Source: Antricoccus suffuscus
Lineage (GTDB): Bacteria; Actinomycetota; Actinomycetes; Mycobacteriales; Antricoccaceae
Assembly (NCBI RefSeq): GCF_003003235.1
Contig: NZ_PVUE01000015.1
Span: 1-64,000, forward strand
Direction of reading: 5' to 3'
DNA: 64,000 nucleotides
Position numbers and translations under genes: made by a program. Shown here piece by piece: positions 24,881 through 33,057 of this stretch; positions within the stretch are counted from its first letter, which is position 1; every line of letters starts with the position of its first letter. The notes under the pieces were generated by a model that saw nothing but the letters and a program-made list of their open reading frames with translations, was not told the origin of the DNA and did not search any database.

Positions 24881-26794
24881 GTGATCAGCACGCGCCTGAC
24901 CGGGCGCCGTGCGATCACGGCGGCTTTTTTACTAGTCCTGTTTGCTGCCTTGGCGTTGGCCGGATTCACCCAGCCCGCGCACGCCGACAGTGGCGACAAG
25001 ATCTCCAAGTACGACATCAGCTACGTCGTCGAGCCCGACGGCACAGTGCAGGTCAAGGAGACGATCGACTACGAGTTCTCCGGCGGCAGCCGCCATGGGA
25101 TCTACCGCAACCTAGCGATACGCGGCCCGTATCCCGGTAACGACAACAAGGACCGCGAGTACCAGATCGACAACTTCGCAGTGTCGAGCCCAACGGGAGC
25201 ATCGACGGCGTTCAAGAAGACGGTCACGCAGTCCGATGGCGGGCGGTCAGCGACAGCGCAATATCAGATCGGCAGCGCCAATCAGTATGTCGACAGCGCC
25301 GAGACCTATGTGTTGACCTACGACATCAAGGGCGCGCTCAACCCGCAGAAAAACGCTGATACGGAGTTCTTCTGGAACGCCACCGGCAACGGATGGGACG
25401 CGCAGATCAACAACGTGTCGATCGACGTCACCGTGCCGGGCGGCCCTCAGAAGATCAAGTGCGTGCAGGGTCCGCAAGGATCCACCCAAGCGTGCGAGAC
25501 GGCGGAGGTGCAAGGCGACAAGGCCGTGTTCTTCGCCGCCGGAGGCGACTCGTCTGCGTCGTACGGCGTGACCTTTGACGTGGCGATCAACCCGAGCAAG
25601 GTCGACGCGACGCCGATCCTCGTCGACCGTGCCACATGGTTGAACCAACACGGCTTCACGCTGACCAACGGCATCATCGGCGCGATCGGGGTCATCCTGG
25701 TCGGTGTGTTCGGCGCGCGGACCTCCCGGCGGATGCGCGATCAGCGTTTCACCGGCGTACCGCCTGGCGTCGTACCGTCCAAACGTGAGCTCGCAGCCGG
25801 AGGTGGCATCGGCGTCATCACCGACAAGGGCGACATTCACCCGCCGGTCGCGTTCTCGCCGCCCAAGGGGATGTCGCCGGCCGAGGCCGCGGAGCTGATG
25901 GGTGGCAACACGGCCTCGGAGGCGCTGCCCGCCACGGTTCTGGACCTCGCATATCGCGGCGTGATCCGCATTCACGAAGATCCGACCAACGGCAGTGAGC
26001 CGGGCTATATCGAGCTGGTCGATGCCTCGAAGGCGACCGCCGCACACGAGAGACTGCTTGTCGACGGGATGTTTCCCTACGGCAACCCGGGCGAGGTCTG
26101 TCAGCTCAGCGCGCCGACAGCGGGTGAGCCCAATAAGTTCTACGACGGCTATGTGGCGATGAACGGTGCGGTCCGGACGACCGTTCTCGACCAGAAGCTC
26201 TACCGCCCGAATGACCGCTACACCCGCAAGAGCATCCGCGGGCTCGGCGTATTCCTTCTTGCGGCCGGGATCATCGGCAGTATCTGGGCGAGCAGTGCGC
26301 ACCCCACTCTCGTGCTCTGGCTCGTCGCGGCCGCGGTCGCGGGCGTCGTACTGCTGGCCATTGCCACGAAGGCCAAGGGGTCGGGGCTCACGGCGACCGG
26401 ACGGGCGAGGCTCGACCAGATTGAAGGGTTCCGGACCTACCTGGGCACGGCGGAGGCAGACCAGCTGCGGTTCGAGGAAGGCGAGGACATCTTCTCGCGC
26501 TACTTGCCATGGGCGGTCATCTTCGACATGACCGAACGCTGGTCGAAGATCTGCGCGACCCTCATCGAGCAAGGCCGTATCCCGGCCCAGCCAGACTGGT
26601 ACATCGGCAACTACAGCGGCTTCATGGCTATTGCGATGATCTCGTCGCTGAACTCGTCGATCAGCCAGGCGGCCGCGCCACCTCCAAGCGTCAATTCCGG
26701 CGGCGGTGGCGGCGGATTCGGTGGCGGCAGCGGTTTCGGCGGCGGCGGCTTCTCCGGTGGGGGCGGCGGTGGCGGTGGCGGCGGCTCCTGGTAG
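24881..26794 (+). CDS. DUF2207 membrane protein with Gly-rich tail
   Basis: A 637-residue protein with a signal peptide (1-35, cleavage after AHA) and an extracytoplasmic beta-rich DUF2207 domain (about 36-250; ISYVVEPDGTVQVKETIDYE, SRHGIYRNL). One membrane helix sits near 263 and a pair at about 452-497. The cytoplasmic part includes LPWAVIFDMTERWSKICATL. The last 28 residues are almost all Gly/Ser/Phe. Proteins of this YciQ-like family are widespread and of unknown function. GTG start with AGAGGAG upstream. It separates pdxS from pdxT, where M. tuberculosis has a thioesterase gene. Confidence 0.85.
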   Translation: MISTRLTGRRAITAAFLLVLFAALALAGFTQPAHADSGDKISKYDISYVVEPDGTVQVKETIDYEFSGGSRHGIYRNLAIRGPYPGNDNKDREYQIDNFAVSSPTGASTAFKKTVTQSDGGRSATAQYQIGSANQYVDSAETYVLTYDIKGALNPQKNADTEFFWNATGNGWDAQINNVSIDVTVPGGPQKIKCVQGPQGSTQACETAEVQGDKAVFFAAGGDSSASYGVTFDVAINPSKVDATPILVDRATWLNQHGFTLTNGIIGAIGVILVGVFGARTSRRMRDQRFTGVPPGVVPSKRELAAGGGIGVITDKGDIHPPVAFSPPKGMSPAEAAELMGGNTASEALPATVLDLAYRGVIRIHEDPTNGSEPGYIELVDASKATAAHERLLVDGMFPYGNPGEVCQLSAPTAGEPNKFYDGYVAMNGAVRTTVLDQKLYRPNDRYTRKSIRGLGVFLLAAGIIGSIWASSAHPTLVLWLVAAAVAGVVLLAIATKAKGSGLTATGRARLDQIEGFRTYLGTAEADQLRFEEGEDIFSRYLPWAVIFDMTERWSKICATLIEQGRIPAQPDWYIGNYSGFMAIAMISSLNSSISQAAAPPPSVNSGGGGGGFGGGSGFGGGGFSGGGGGGGGGGSW

Positions 26795-26843
26795 TCGACT
26801 CCATCCACGATCCGCGATTTCGTCCCGCCGACCTGGCAACTGC

Positions 26844-26906
26844 ATACACATGTGCCGTTGTGCATCGCCGATGACGAGTTCGTGCTGTCAAATAGTACAA
26901 ATGTGC
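26844..26906 (+). repeat. 63-bp paired-palindrome element, copy D
   Basis: 12-mers ATACACATGTGC (26844-26855) and GTACAAATGTGC (26895-26906) start 51 bp apart. The right half aligns to copy B at 23 of 32 positions. Followed 9 bp later by array D. Confidence 0.7.
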
Positions 26907-26915
26907 GGCTCACCG

Positions 26916-26970
26916 GTGACGGATGGCGGGCTTTTCGTGACGGATGGCGGGACATTCGTGACGGATGGCG
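26916..26970 (+). repeat. 21-bp tandem repeat, three units (array D)
   Basis: GTGACGGATGGCG begins at 26916, 26937 and 26958, an exact 21-bp period. The linker parts are GGCTTTTC and GGACATTC. It ends about 70 bp before pdxT. Not a CRISPR: there are no spacers. Confidence 0.75.
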
Positions 26971-27042
26971 ATAGCGGGTCGTGGGGTGCCGGACCGAAAT
27001 GAGAAACTTAGGAGTTCCCATCCACCGCATCGGGCTGGAGTT

Positions 27043-27672
27043 ATGAGCGAGCCAACTATCGGCGTACTCGCCCTACAAGGCGACATACGCGAACACGTCG
27101 CGATCCTCACTGCGCTAGGCGCGCACCCTCGCCCGGTACGCCGTCCCGAGGAGCTTGACGGCCTCGACGGAATCCTGCTGCCGGGCGGGGAGTCCACCAC
27201 GATCGACCGGTTGGCCCGCATCTTCGGTTTGATGGATCCGTTGCGAATGGCGATCAAGAGCGGCCTGCCGGCGTACGGTTCGTGCGCCGGGATGATCTTG
27301 TTGGCCGATCGGATCGAGGACGGCATGGCCGACCAGCAGACCATCGGCGGGATCGACATGGTCGTACGCCGCAACGCCTTTGGCCGTCAGGTGGACTCGT
27401 TCGAGGCGCAAGTCCGCATCGCGCAGATCGGCGAACCGGACTTCCATGCGGTGTTCATCCGGGCGCCTTGGGTAGAGTCGGTGTCCGACGACGTCGAGGT
27501 ACTCGGAAAAGTCGAGACCGGCGAGGCTGCCGGTAGAATCGTCGCGGTCCGGCACGGCAACCTCATTGCCACGTCGTTCCATCCCGAGTTGACCGACGAT
27601 CACCGTGTGCACGGTTATTTCGTCGACCTGGCGCGTGAGTACGCACTTGACCGTAAGGAGCATTCGCAATGA
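27043..27672 (+). CDS. pdxT: Pyridoxal 5'-phosphate synthase, glutaminase subunit
   Basis: A 209-residue class I glutamine amidotransferase that feeds ammonia to Pdx[14 protein letters not shown] at the N-terminus, [10 protein letters not shown], the catalytic Cys in [12 protein letters not shown] (about 80) and the His/Glu pair in [13 protein letters not shown] (about 183-185) are all present. ATG 27043 gives the family N-terminus. The stop overlaps yebC by ATGA. The gap before it holds element D and its repeat array, so the promoter must lie near or inside those repeats. Confidence 0.95.
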   Translation: MSEPTIGVLALQGDIREHVAILTALGAHPRPVRRPEELDGLDGILLPGGESTTIDRLARIFGLMDPLRMAIKSGLPAYGSCAGMILLADRIEDGMADQQTIGGIDMVVRRNAFGRQVDSFEAQVRIAQIGEPDFHAVFIRAPWVESVSDDVEVLGKVETGEAAGRIVAVRHGNLIATSFHPELTDDHRVHGYFVDLAREYALDRKEHSQ

Positions 27673-28424
27673 GCGGCCACAGTAAATGGGCTACCACCAA
27701 GCACAAGAAGGCCGTCATCGACGCGAAGCGCGGCAAGCTATTTGCCAAGCTCGTCAAGAACATTGAGGTAGCCGCGCGCGTCGGCGGCGGCGACCCGGAC
27801 GGCAACCCGACGCTGTTCGATGCCATTCAGAAGGCGAAGAAAACCTCGGTCCCCAACGACAACATTGAGCGAGCGCGCAAGCGCGGCGCGGGTGAGGAAG
27901 CCGGCGGCTCAGACTGGCAGAACATCACCTACGAGGGTTACGGCCCGGCCGGAGTGGCGATGCTGATCGAGTGCCTCACCGACAACAAGAACCGCGCGGC
28001 CACCGAGGTGCGCACCTCGATGACGCGCAATGGCGGCCAGATGGCCGATCCTGGGTCGGTGGCCTACATGTTCACCCGCAAGGGCGTTGTCATCGTGCCG
28101 AAGGGTGACCTGTCCGAAGATGACCTGCTCGAGGTCGTGCTGGAGGCCGGCGCCGAGGAGATCAACGACCTCGGGGAGTCCTTCGAGATCGTCAGTGACG
28201 CACCGGACCTCGTAGCGGTGCGTACCGCGCTGCAGAAGTCGGACATCGACTACGACTCCGCGGACTCGTCGTTCCTCCCCAGCGTCAGCGTCCCGCTCGA
28301 CGAGCAGAGCGCGCCGAAGGTCTTCAAGCTCATCGACGCGCTCGAGGACAGTGACGACGTACAAAACGTCTACGCCAACTTCGACGTCTCGGACGAGGTC
28401 ATGGCGGCGATCTCCGAAGAGTAG
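27669..28424 (+). CDS. yebC: YebC/PmpR family protein
   Basis: A 251-residue TACO1/YebC family protein. Typical start [20 protein letters not shown], then [16 protein letters not shown] and [20 protein letters not shown]. Members have been described as DNA-binding regulators and, more recently, as translation factors that relieve ribosome stalling; which applies here is unknown. It is coupled to pdxT by a 4-nt overlap and precedes ruvC by 129 bp, the order seen throughout Actinobacteria. Confidence 0.94.
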   Translation: MSGHSKWATTKHKKAVIDAKRGKLFAKLVKNIEVAARVGGGDPDGNPTLFDAIQKAKKTSVPNDNIERARKRGAGEEAGGSDWQNITYEGYGPAGVAMLIECLTDNKNRAATEVRTSMTRNGGQMADPGSVAYMFTRKGVVIVPKGDLSEDDLLEVVLEAGAEEINDLGESFEIVSDAPDLVAVRTALQKSDIDYDSADSSFLPSVSVPLDEQSAPKVFKLIDALEDSDDVQNVYANFDVSDEVMAAISEE

Positions 28425-28553
28425 GCCGACCGCCCGGCGTGTTGCGCGCGCCTTGTCGGGGTGAGCAGATACGGTGAATCTCGAACACGTGTTCGCGGAG
28501 CGCGGCAACCGCGGTCCGCACTCAACCAGTCTCGAGAATCGGAGTTGCGGCGC

Positions 28554-29081
28554 ATGCGGGTGCTCGGTATCGATCCCGGTCTGACCCGGTGCGGTGTCGG
28601 AATCGTCGAGGGCAGTCCCGGCAAGCCGCTGACTCCGGTCTTCCACGGTGTGATCCGTACCGCCGCGAGCGCCCACATCGGCGAGCGGCTCGACGAAATC
28701 GCGCAGCTGCTGGCCGACTATATTCGTGCCTACCGCCCGGACGCGATCGCCGTTGAACGAGTCTTCAGCCAGGTCAACGTGTCGACCGTCATGGGTACGG
28801 CGCAGGCGTCGGGAGTCGCGATTCTCGTTGGGGCACAAGCGAAGTTGCCGCTCTCGACATACACCCCGAGCGAGGTCAAGGCGGCGGTGAGTGGCTCGGG
28901 ACGGGCAGACAAGAAGCAGGTGCAGACAATGGTGGCGCGGATTCTGCGAATGTCGGAGCTACCTAAACCGGCGGATGCCGCCGACGCGCTTGCCATCGCG
29001 TGCTGTCATATTTGGCGCGGTGGCGCCAAAGCAAAGTTTGACGCCGCCGTCATCGCGGCGAAAGCAGGGATACGCCAATGA
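28554..29081 (+). CDS. ruvC: Holliday junction resolvase RuvC
   Basis: A 175-residue endonuclease that cuts Holliday junctions. Catalytic acids: D7 in GIDPGLTRCG, E in AIAVERVFSQVN (about 68), and the Asp pair in PADAADALAIACCH near 140. RNase H-like fold. ATG 28554 matches the family start (MRVLGIDPGL), with GGAG 11 nt upstream; a 31-codon longer frame upstream is not needed. Overlaps ruvA by ATGA. Confidence 0.95.
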   Translation: MRVLGIDPGLTRCGVGIVEGSPGKPLTPVFHGVIRTAASAHIGERLDEIAQLLADYIRAYRPDAIAVERVFSQVNVSTVMGTAQASGVAILVGAQAKLPLSTYTPSEVKAAVSGSGRADKKQVQTMVARILRMSELPKPADAADALAIACCHIWRGGAKAKFDAAVIAAKAGIRQ

Positions 29082-29695
29082 TCGCGTCATTGACCGGCAA
29101 GGTCCGTTCGCTCGGCCCCCAATCTGTCGTCCTCGAGGTCGGTGGCGTCGGCATGTTGGTGCAATGCGCCCCGGGGACTCTCGCGCGCCTTCGGATAGGG
29201 GAGACCGGTGCCTTGGCGACCAGCCTCGTCGTACGCGAGGACTCGCTGACGCTCTACGGGTTCGGTGACGACGACGAGCGGGTGCTGTTCGAGCTGCTGC
29301 TGTCGGCGAACGGTGTCGGGCCGAAGGTCGCCCAGGCAATCCTCGCCACGCACCCGGCCCGAGAGGTACGCCGAGCGATCGCGACGGCCGACCACGCCGT
29401 ACTGACCCAGGTGCCGGGCATCGGCAAGAAGGGCGCCGAACGAATCGTGATCGAGCTGCGCGACAAGGTCGGGTCACTTGCCGATGACGGCTCGCCGCAG
29501 CTTCAGATTGCCCCCGCCGCGCCGTGGCGTGACCAACTGCACAGTGCCCTTGTCGGGCTGGGCTGGTCGGGCAAAGAGGCAGACGAGGCGCTGTTGCTCG
29601 TCGAGCCGGAGGCCGCTGTCGCTATCGAGACCGACGGCCGGGTCGAGGTTGCGGTGCTGTTGCGCTCGGCGCTGCGGATGCTCGGCCGCCCATGA
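29078..29695 (+). CDS. ruvA: Holliday junction branch migration protein RuvA
   Basis: A 205-residue DNA-binding subunit of the RuvAB motor. N-terminal OB-fold begins [20 protein letters not shown]. The helix-hairpin-helix motifs are in [17 protein letters not shown] and [20 protein letters not shown]. The C-terminal domain III, which contacts RuvB, covers about 150-205 ([18 protein letters not shown]). Overlaps both ruvC and ruvB by ATGA, a coupled operon. Confidence 0.95.
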   Translation: MIASLTGKVRSLGPQSVVLEVGGVGMLVQCAPGTLARLRIGETGALATSLVVREDSLTLYGFGDDDERVLFELLLSANGVGPKVAQAILATHPAREVRRAIATADHAVLTQVPGIGKKGAERIVIELRDKVGSLADDGSPQLQIAPAAPWRDQLHSALVGLGWSGKEADEALLLVEPEAAVAIETDGRVEVAVLLRSALRMLGRP

Positions 29696-30717
29696 CGTAC
29701 GACGAGCACGAGTCCGACGAGGAGGTCGTCTCGCCGTACCAGGTTGGCGAAGACCGCGACGTCGAGACCTCGTTGCGACCGAAGTCGCTGACCGAGTTCG
29801 TCGGCCAGGTGCGGGTGCGCGACCAGCTCGGCGTCGTACTCGAGAGTGCGAAGCGCCGCGACCAGGCGCCTGATCACATATTGCTCTCCGGGCCGCCGGG
29901 GTTAGGCAAGACCAGCCTCGCATTCATCATCGCGCTGGAGCTCGGCGCGTCGATCAGGGTCACCAGCGGTCCGGCCATCGAGCGAGCCGGAGATTTGGCG
30001 GCGATGCTGTCCAACCTCGCCGAGGGCGACGTGCTGTTCATCGACGAGATTCACCGGATCGCGCGTCCCGCCGAGGAGATGCTCTACGTCGCGATGGAGG
30101 ACTTCCGGGTCGACGTCGTCGTCGGTAAAGGTCCCGGTGCTACGGCGATCCCGCTCGACGTCGCCCCGTTCACGCTGGTCGGCGCGACGACCCGCTCGGG
30201 TCTGCTTACCGGTCCGCTGCGCGACCGTTTCGGGTTTACCGCGCATATGGACTTTTACAGTAAAGACGAGCTTGTGCGGGTGCTTCACCGAAGCGCGCGG
30301 CTACTCGAGATCGATCTCACAGACGAGGGCGCCGACGAAATTGGCCGGCGCTCCCGGGGTACGCCGCGGATCGCCAACCGGCTGCTGCGTCGGGCACGCG
30401 ACTTCGCCCAGGTGCGGGCCAACGGCGTACTGACCCGCGAGGTGTGCCGGGCCGCGCTGGCCGTCTATGACATCGACGAGATCGGGCTGGACCGGCTCGA
30501 CAAGCTGGTGCTCGAGGCGCTGGTCAATGGCTTCGCCGGGGGACCGGTCGGCGTGTCGACACTCGCTATTGCGGTGGGCGAGGAGTCGCAGACGATCGAA
30601 GAGGTGGTCGAGCCGTTTTTGGTGCGGGCCGGCTTGCTCGCGCGCACCCAACGCGGCCGGATCGCGACCGAAAGCGCGTGGCAACATCTCGGCTTAACGC
30701 CACCCACTGGAAGATAG
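29692..30717 (+). CDS. ruvB: Holliday junction DNA helicase RuvB
   Basis: A 341-residue AAA+ motor. Walker [10 protein letters not shown] (about 65-73), Walker [10 protein letters not shown], sensor 1 LVGATTRSG, and the arginine finger in GPLRDRFGF. The C-terminal winged helix (about 260-335) contains [20 protein letters not shown]. It drives branch migration with RuvA. Normal length. It ends the ruvCAB operon; yajC follows after a 169-bp structured gap. Confidence 0.96.
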   Translation: MTYDEHESDEEVVSPYQVGEDRDVETSLRPKSLTEFVGQVRVRDQLGVVLESAKRRDQAPDHILLSGPPGLGKTSLAFIIALELGASIRVTSGPAIERAGDLAAMLSNLAEGDVLFIDEIHRIARPAEEMLYVAMEDFRVDVVVGKGPGATAIPLDVAPFTLVGATTRSGLLTGPLRDRFGFTAHMDFYSKDELVRVLHRSARLLEIDLTDEGADEIGRRSRGTPRIANRLLRRARDFAQVRANGVLTREVCRAALAVYDIDEIGLDRLDKLVLEALVNGFAGGPVGVSTLAIAVGEESQTIEEVVEPFLVRAGLLARTQRGRIATESAWQHLGLTPPTGR

Positions 30718-30742
30718 TCGGGTGATTTGCTTGGTTCTGGCG

Positions 30743-30829
30743 TAATCTAGACTGTGCTGTCGCCTCGCCCTAGTCAGCTCTGCAAGATTCAGCACCACAA
30801 CCTGGCGCGTTAGCGCGCCGTGGCGAGGC
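30743..30829 (+). promoter_or_regulatory. Structured leader upstream of yajC
   Basis: A TAATCT minus-10 candidate (30743-30748) is followed by GCCTCGCC (30762-30769), which pairs with GGCGAGGC (30822-30829). Enclosed is a tight hairpin GGCGCG-TTAG-CGCGCC (30804-30819). The yajC start is at 30887, so the mRNA leader would be about 130 nt long and folded. No known leader family is recognised. Confidence 0.4.
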
Positions 30830-30886
30830 CCAAGACTGGCTCGCCATGCGCAGCCCGCCACATACTCAGCTTTAAGGATTTCACTC

Positions 30887-31285
30887 GTGCCCGTTCTCGC
30901 CGCTCAACAAAGTTCCGGCTTCGGTTCCGTACCGATGCTGATCATCATTGCCGTGCTGTTCGGCGGACTCATCTACATGCAGGTTCGCGCTCGCAAGAGG
31001 ATGGCCGCCAAGCAGGCCGCGATGGTCTCCGATCTCGCGATCGGTAGCAAGGTCGTGATGATCAGCGGCCTCAAGGGCACCGTCGCAGGAGTGAGCAAGG
31101 ACGAGGTCGAGGTCGAAATCGCGCCGGGCGTTATATCCACCTTCGTCACGAAGGCGATCGGTAGCATCGAAAACCCTAGCAACGCGGCCGACGATATCGC
31201 CGTCGACCGCACGAACCAGACCCCTGGCGACGACATCATCGGATCCGGCAAGTCCGATCCAGAATCGCCGATCACTGAGAACTGA
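30887..31285 (+). CDS. yajC: Preprotein translocase subunit YajC
   Basis: A 132-residue protein with one N-terminal membrane helix (about 14-32, VPMLIIIAVLFGGLIYMQV) and a cytoplasmic domain with the YajC pattern MVSDLAIGSKVVMISGLKGT. YajC associates with SecDF at the Sec translocon. The C-terminal 40 residues are acidic and unstructured. The GTG start is preceded by AAGGA (TTTAAGGATTTCACTC). First gene of yajC-secD-secF. Confidence 0.92.
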   Translation: MPVLAAQQSSGFGSVPMLIIIAVLFGGLIYMQVRARKRMAAKQAAMVSDLAIGSKVVMISGLKGTVAGVSKDEVEVEIAPGVISTFVTKAIGSIENPSNAADDIAVDRTNQTPGDDIIGSGKSDPESPITEN

Positions 31286-31359
31286 GCCTGAATTGGCCGC
31301 GTCAAACAAAGACTGAGTCGATCACGCTTTAGTCGTCACCCCTTGGAGAACGATCTGTA

Positions 31360-33054
31360 GTGGCACGCCCATCTGGATACATGCCGGTTGCCAGGTATTT
31401 CATATCGTTCGCCTTGTTGCTTGCGGTCATTTACGCTGCGTTCCTGTTCGGCGGCAAAGGGCTCACCCCGAAGTTAGGTCTTGACCTGCAAGGCGGCACT
31501 ACCGTCACGTTGCGGGCGCTGACGAGCAAGGGAAACGCGCCCAGCGCCCAAGACCTCAACGTGGCCCGACAGATCATCCAAAACCGAGTCAACGGGCTCG
31601 GCGTGACCTCGGCCGAAGTGACCACCGAGGGCGATCGCAATATCGTGATCTCGATTCCAGGCGCCGGCAGCGAAGAGGCCAAGCAACTCGGCCAGACCGC
31701 CCTGCTCGAGCTGCGTCCTGTCGTACAGGCCGTCGGCAAGAGCGCACCAGGACAAAGCGCGGCCAACCCTAAGGGCACGACGGCAACCGACAAAGTCGTG
31801 ACGGTCAACCAGGGCGCGGCGACCCCCGAGGAAGCCGCAACCATAGCGACCACCCTCGACTGCTCGGCGACCAACCTCGCCCCGCCGCCGCCTGCCAAGC
31901 AGTACATGGCGGCGTGCGGCGCCGACGGTACGACGTACGTCCTCGGCCCGGTCATCATCAAGGGCACGAGCATTAAGGACGCGTCCTCCAGCTTCGATAC
32001 CCAGGGCGGTCAGGGCTGGCAGGTCAGCCTCGACTTCAACAACGCCGGCTCGGCGATCTGGTCGAAGTACACCGCGGAAAACATCGGCAAGAACGTCGCC
32101 TTCGTACTCGACCAGAAGATCCTGTCGGCGCCGACGATCAACTCGGCCATCCCGGGTACCACGAGCATCACGGGCAGTTTTACCAAAAAGAGCGCAGGCG
32201 ACCTGGCCAACTCGCTGAAGTTTGGTGCCCTGCCGCTGAACTTCACCCAGTCCGAAGCGCAGACGATCTCCGCGACACTCGGCCTCGCCTCCCTTGAGGC
32301 CGGTCTGATCGCCGGTGCCATCGGCTTGGCGCTCGTCATCCTCTACTGCCTGCTGTACTACCGGCTGCTGGGAATCGTCACGATTCTCAGCTTGGCGCTG
32401 TCCGCGGCGGTCATCTACCCGATTCTGGTACTGCTCGGCCGCGGGATCGGGTTGACCTTGTCGCTGTCCGGAATTGCCGGCTTTATCGTCGCCATCGGTA
32501 TTACCGCGGACTCGTTTGTCGTCTACTTCGAAAGAATCAAAGACGAGGTCATGGATGGGCGGTCGACCAAGTCCGCCGTGCCTCGAGCGTGGGTCCGCGC
32601 GCGTCGTACCATTCTGTCCGCCGACGCCGTCAGCTTCCTCGCCGCGGCGATTCTCTACTTCCTCACCGTGGGAGAGGTCAAGGGGTTCGCCTTCACGCTG
32701 GGCCTCTCAACCGTTCTCGACCTCATCGTCGTGTTCCTGTTCACTCACCCGCTGGTGTCGTGGCTGTCTCGGTTCCGGTGGTTCGCCTCGCCGACGTTCT
32801 CCGGTCTCGGCCGCAATGTGCGGCACAGCAGGACCCATGAGGCCGAGTCGCGGGCCAAAAAGGCCGCTAAGGCGAAGCGCGCGGCCAGCAAGAATGCGGT
32901 CGGCAAGAATGACGTGGAACCGCCGGACGAGGACCCCGACGACGACTCGGTCACCCCGACCTTGAGCGACGGCAAATCCGATACAACCGTTGGCGCCAGC
33001 GCCAAGGAACGCGCCGCCGCCCGCCGCGCGGCGCTTTCGGCGAAGGAGTCCTAG
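31360..33054 (+). CDS. secD: Protein translocase subunit SecD
   Basis: A 564-residue RND-type membrane protein that uses the proton gradient to complete protein export. Membrane helix 1 (about 8-27), the D1 motif GLDLQGGTTVTLRA, a large extracytoplasmic domain (about 45-300), then five membrane helices (about 305-480) with GIAGFIVAIGITADSFVVYF. The cytoplasmic C-terminal 75 residues are highly charged (Lys/Ala, then Asp/Glu). GTG start with GGAG upstream. Only 3 bp separate it from secF. Confidence 0.95.
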   Translation: MARPSGYMPVARYFISFALLLAVIYAAFLFGGKGLTPKLGLDLQGGTTVTLRALTSKGNAPSAQDLNVARQIIQNRVNGLGVTSAEVTTEGDRNIVISIPGAGSEEAKQLGQTALLELRPVVQAVGKSAPGQSAANPKGTTATDKVVTVNQGAATPEEAATIATTLDCSATNLAPPPPAKQYMAACGADGTTYVLGPVIIKGTSIKDASSSFDTQGGQGWQVSLDFNNAGSAIWSKYTAENIGKNVAFVLDQKILSAPTINSAIPGTTSITGSFTKKSAGDLANSLKFGALPLNFTQSEAQTISATLGLASLEAGLIAGAIGLALVILYCLLYYRLLGIVTILSLALSAAVIYPILVLLGRGIGLTLSLSGIAGFIVAIGITADSFVVYFERIKDEVMDGRSTKSAVPRAWVRARRTILSADAVSFLAAAILYFLTVGEVKGFAFTLGLSTVLDLIVVFLFTHPLVSWLSRFRWFASPTFSGLGRNVRHSRTHEAESRAKKAAKAKRAASKNAVGKNDVEPPDEDPDDDSVTPTLSDGKSDTTVGASAKERAAARRAALSAKES

Positions 33055-33057
33055 ACC

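Noticed and set aside
26916-26970. Possible CRISPR array (also 59646-59722)
   Set aside because: Units are contiguous with a 21-bp period and no unique spacers; no cas genes are present.
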